Below, piece by piece: positions 31,115 through 32,476 of a stretch of DNA of 32,476 nt. A program made the translations under genes and the position numbers. The stretch is from Spirochaetota bacterium (GTDB taxonomy: Bacteria; Spirochaetota; JAHITG01; JAFGFC01): the NCBI GenBank assembly GCA_016931325.1, contig JAFGFC010000134.1, forward strand, positions 1 through 32,476. Direction: 5' to 3'. The notes beneath the pieces were generated by a model. It was not told where the DNA came from, ran no database searches, and saw only the letters and a program-made list of their open reading frames with translations. How positions within the stretch are numbered: position 1 is the stretch's first letter; each line of letters starts with the position of its first letter.

Positions 31115-32467
31115 CTATCCCAAAAATGGCTTTATTTTTAACAGGATCTTTTCCAGATGATCCTTGTCAAAAAGTTCAATGGTCCTGTTCTTGGTATACT
31201 CGATAGCCGCAGGGGTAAAGGAAGAGCTGGACATACATATTCCCCGATAGACCTGTAGGTCCTGCATTTTTGAATTCATCTCACGTAAAGCCAGCTCGCC
31301 GATCTCTGATTCAAAACGAATGATCTCAAGAAGATAATTTTCTCCGCTTTTTTTCTGTTTATTAAAGGCGATAAGATCTAAAACCCCGTCCTTTCTTAAA
31401 CTGTGTTCGACAACATTAAAACCCATGGCTTCCGCCAGGGCTATTCCTATTTTTATGAATTCTTCATTGGTGGCATGTACAAATTTATGATAAAGATCAC
31501 TTTCCTTCAGCTCTTTGTATAAATGTAATTTCTCTCTCACGTCCCTGTACTGGGGATTTCTCCTGAATAATTCTTCCCAGTGTTTAATGGCTTCGTCTAT
31601 TTTCCCTACTTTGGCCAGGGAAATGCCCAGACGGTACTTGATCTCCTGTTCTGCCTCAATGTCCATGCCGGGAAAGGACAGGGCTTTTTTATAAAATGTG
31701 ACAGCATTTTCATACATTTCTTTGGAGAAGAAGATATTTCCCTTTTGATAATTGATTTGAAACCTCATCTGAGTATCAGCCTGAGGAAATTCAAACTCTG
31801 ACAGGGCCTTATCATACATTTTTTTTCTGGTGTATAAAATGCCGAGATAATAATGAGAACTGTTGATGCTGGTGTCGATCTCAAGAGATTTTGAAAATTT
31901 TTCTTCAGCCTCATCATACAAATTCAAGCTAAAGTATGATCTGCCCAGGAAATGATGGGCTAATCCGCTTTCAGGATTTTTGTCAATATATTTTTCGAAA
32001 TACATAATTGCATCTCTTGGCATCTCTTTTTCCAATGATATTTTGCCCAGATCCATATAAACCGGTGTATCTTCGGGTTGAATCTGCGAAACTAAAATAA
32101 GCTCTTTATATGCTTCGTCAAGCTTTTTTTCTTCCCAGTATATTCTGGCCAGCTGTTTACGGGTAACGGCCTCATTGATATCAGAAGTGAATTTCTTCAG
32201 TGCCAGCACTTTCTGACATTCCTGCTCCGCCTGTTCCAGCATTTTTTTCTTGTAGAAAATATCGGCAAGATACCAGTGAACTTCAGCAATATCCTTATGT
32301 TTATGCGCCAGATCATTTAAAATATTAAGGGCCAGGTCCAGATTATCCATTTCCATAAGGGTCAAAGCTTTGTTTATCCGTTCCGGAATACTTTCTCTGA
32401 AGAATAACCCATAGATCAGAAAGCTGATTATGAGGACAATGGGTATGATGAGAGCCAGAATCAACAT
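31115..32467 (-). CDS. membrane-anchored TPR protein with degenerate Mrr-like domain
   Basis: A 450-residue protein. Residues 1-23 are one membrane helix with no charge before it and Arg/Lys soon after, which suggests N-out, C-in topology, placing the rest in the cytoplasm. About nine TPR units fill residues 30-310 (AEVHWYLADIFYKKKMLEQA, GLAHHFLGRSYFSLNLYDEA). The last 127 residues resemble the Mrr catalytic domain: FIKIGIALAEAMGF, DGVLDLIAF, and the late SSSFTPAAIEYTKNRTIELF with DKDHLEKILL. The key QxK is replaced by Glu381-Ile-Ile383, so the nuclease site lacks its lysine and is probably dead. Only nine bases lie upstream in the window and no ribosome binding site is visible, so the true start could lie further upstream. 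Confidence 0.8.
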   Translation of the reverse strand: MLILALIIPIVLIISFLIYGLFFRESIPERINKALTLMEMDNLDLALNILNDLAHKHKDIAEVHWYLADIFYKKKMLEQAEQECQKVLALKKFTSDINEAVTRKQLARIYWEEKKLDEAYKELILVSQIQPEDTPVYMDLGKISLEKEMPRDAIMYFEKYIDKNPESGLAHHFLGRSYFSLNLYDEAEEKFSKSLEIDTSINSSHYYLGILYTRKKMYDKALSEFEFPQADTQMRFQINYQKGNIFFSKEMYENAVTFYKKALSFPGMDIEAEQEIKYRLGISLAKVGKIDEAIKHWEELFRRNPQYRDVREKLHLYKELKESDLYHKFVHATNEEFIKIGIALAEAMGFNVVEHSLRKDGVLDLIAFNKQKKSGENYLLEIIRFESEIGELALREMNSKMQDLQVYRGICMSSSSFTPAAIEYTKNRTIELFDKDHLEKILLKIKPFLG

Positions 32468-32476
32468 AGAGCAAAT

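Overview
The window is a gene-dense stretch of bacterial chromosome, A+T-leaning by eye, with no rRNA, tRNA, CRISPR array, insertion sequence or phage gene that I could find. The organism looks like a Gram-negative-type (diderm) anaerobe. The evidence is: lipoproteins and periplasmic-type repeat proteins; two LysM/M23 cell-wall hydrolases; a complete moxR-bat operon, known from spirochaetes, Bacteroidetes and some proteobacteria; an NAD-type dihydroorotate dehydrogenase (PyrD 1B with PyrK); and a Thi4-like thiazole synthase with His where suicide enzymes carry the sacrificial Cys, the form expected of a sulfide-using enzyme. The phylum cannot be fixed from sequence alone; loose lipoboxes, many TPR proteins and the bat operon would suit a spirochaete-like or candidate-phylum bacterium.

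Layout. 25-2655 (+): a possible small gene, an eight-bladed PQQ-like beta-propeller lipoprotein, a membrane-anchored LysM-LysM-M23 hydrolase and a PilZ c-di-GMP-binding protein. 2656-4792 (-): a BASS-family transporter overlapping ribBA. 4793-6252 (-): a small membrane protein and a FnIII-like lipoprotein, flanked on both sides by hairpin-rich intergenic DNA. 6253-14374 (-): moxR, DUF58, a BatD-like protein, batA, batB, batC and a batD-batE fusion. 14552-15388 (+): a second LysM/M23 lipoprotein, divergent from moxR. 15493-20205 (+): pyrB-pyrC-pyrK-pyrD-pyrF. 20213-22601 (-): thi4 directly behind pyrG. 22796-28040 (+): a Pro-rich membrane TPR protein, a ThiI-like PP-loop enzyme, a TlpA-like thioredoxin and folC. 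28047-32467 (-): priA (frameshifted at an A10 tract), a family-4 uracil-DNA glycosylase, a DksA/TraR protein and a TPR protein with a degraded Mrr-like nuclease domain.

How the genes work together. The pyr operon covers UMP synthesis except carAB and pyrE, and pyrG, on the opposite strand, makes CTP. The Bat operon encodes an AAA+ ATPase with VWA, TPR and beta-sandwich membrane partners, implicated in envelope and oxidative-stress tolerance. The two M23 enzymes, PilZ protein and propeller lipoprotein are also envelope functions. The last block concerns DNA repair, replication restart and ppGpp-type transcription control.

Most unusual observations: (1) two intergenic loci carry the same two-hairpin architecture with different stem sequences; (2) two secreted-protein genes have a consensus promoter whose -10 box ends exactly 6 nt before the ATG, predicting leaderless mRNAs; (3) priA is split by a single-base shift at A10; (4) BatD and BatE are one polypeptide; (5) a TPR protein carries an Mrr-like domain that lacks the catalytic lysine.
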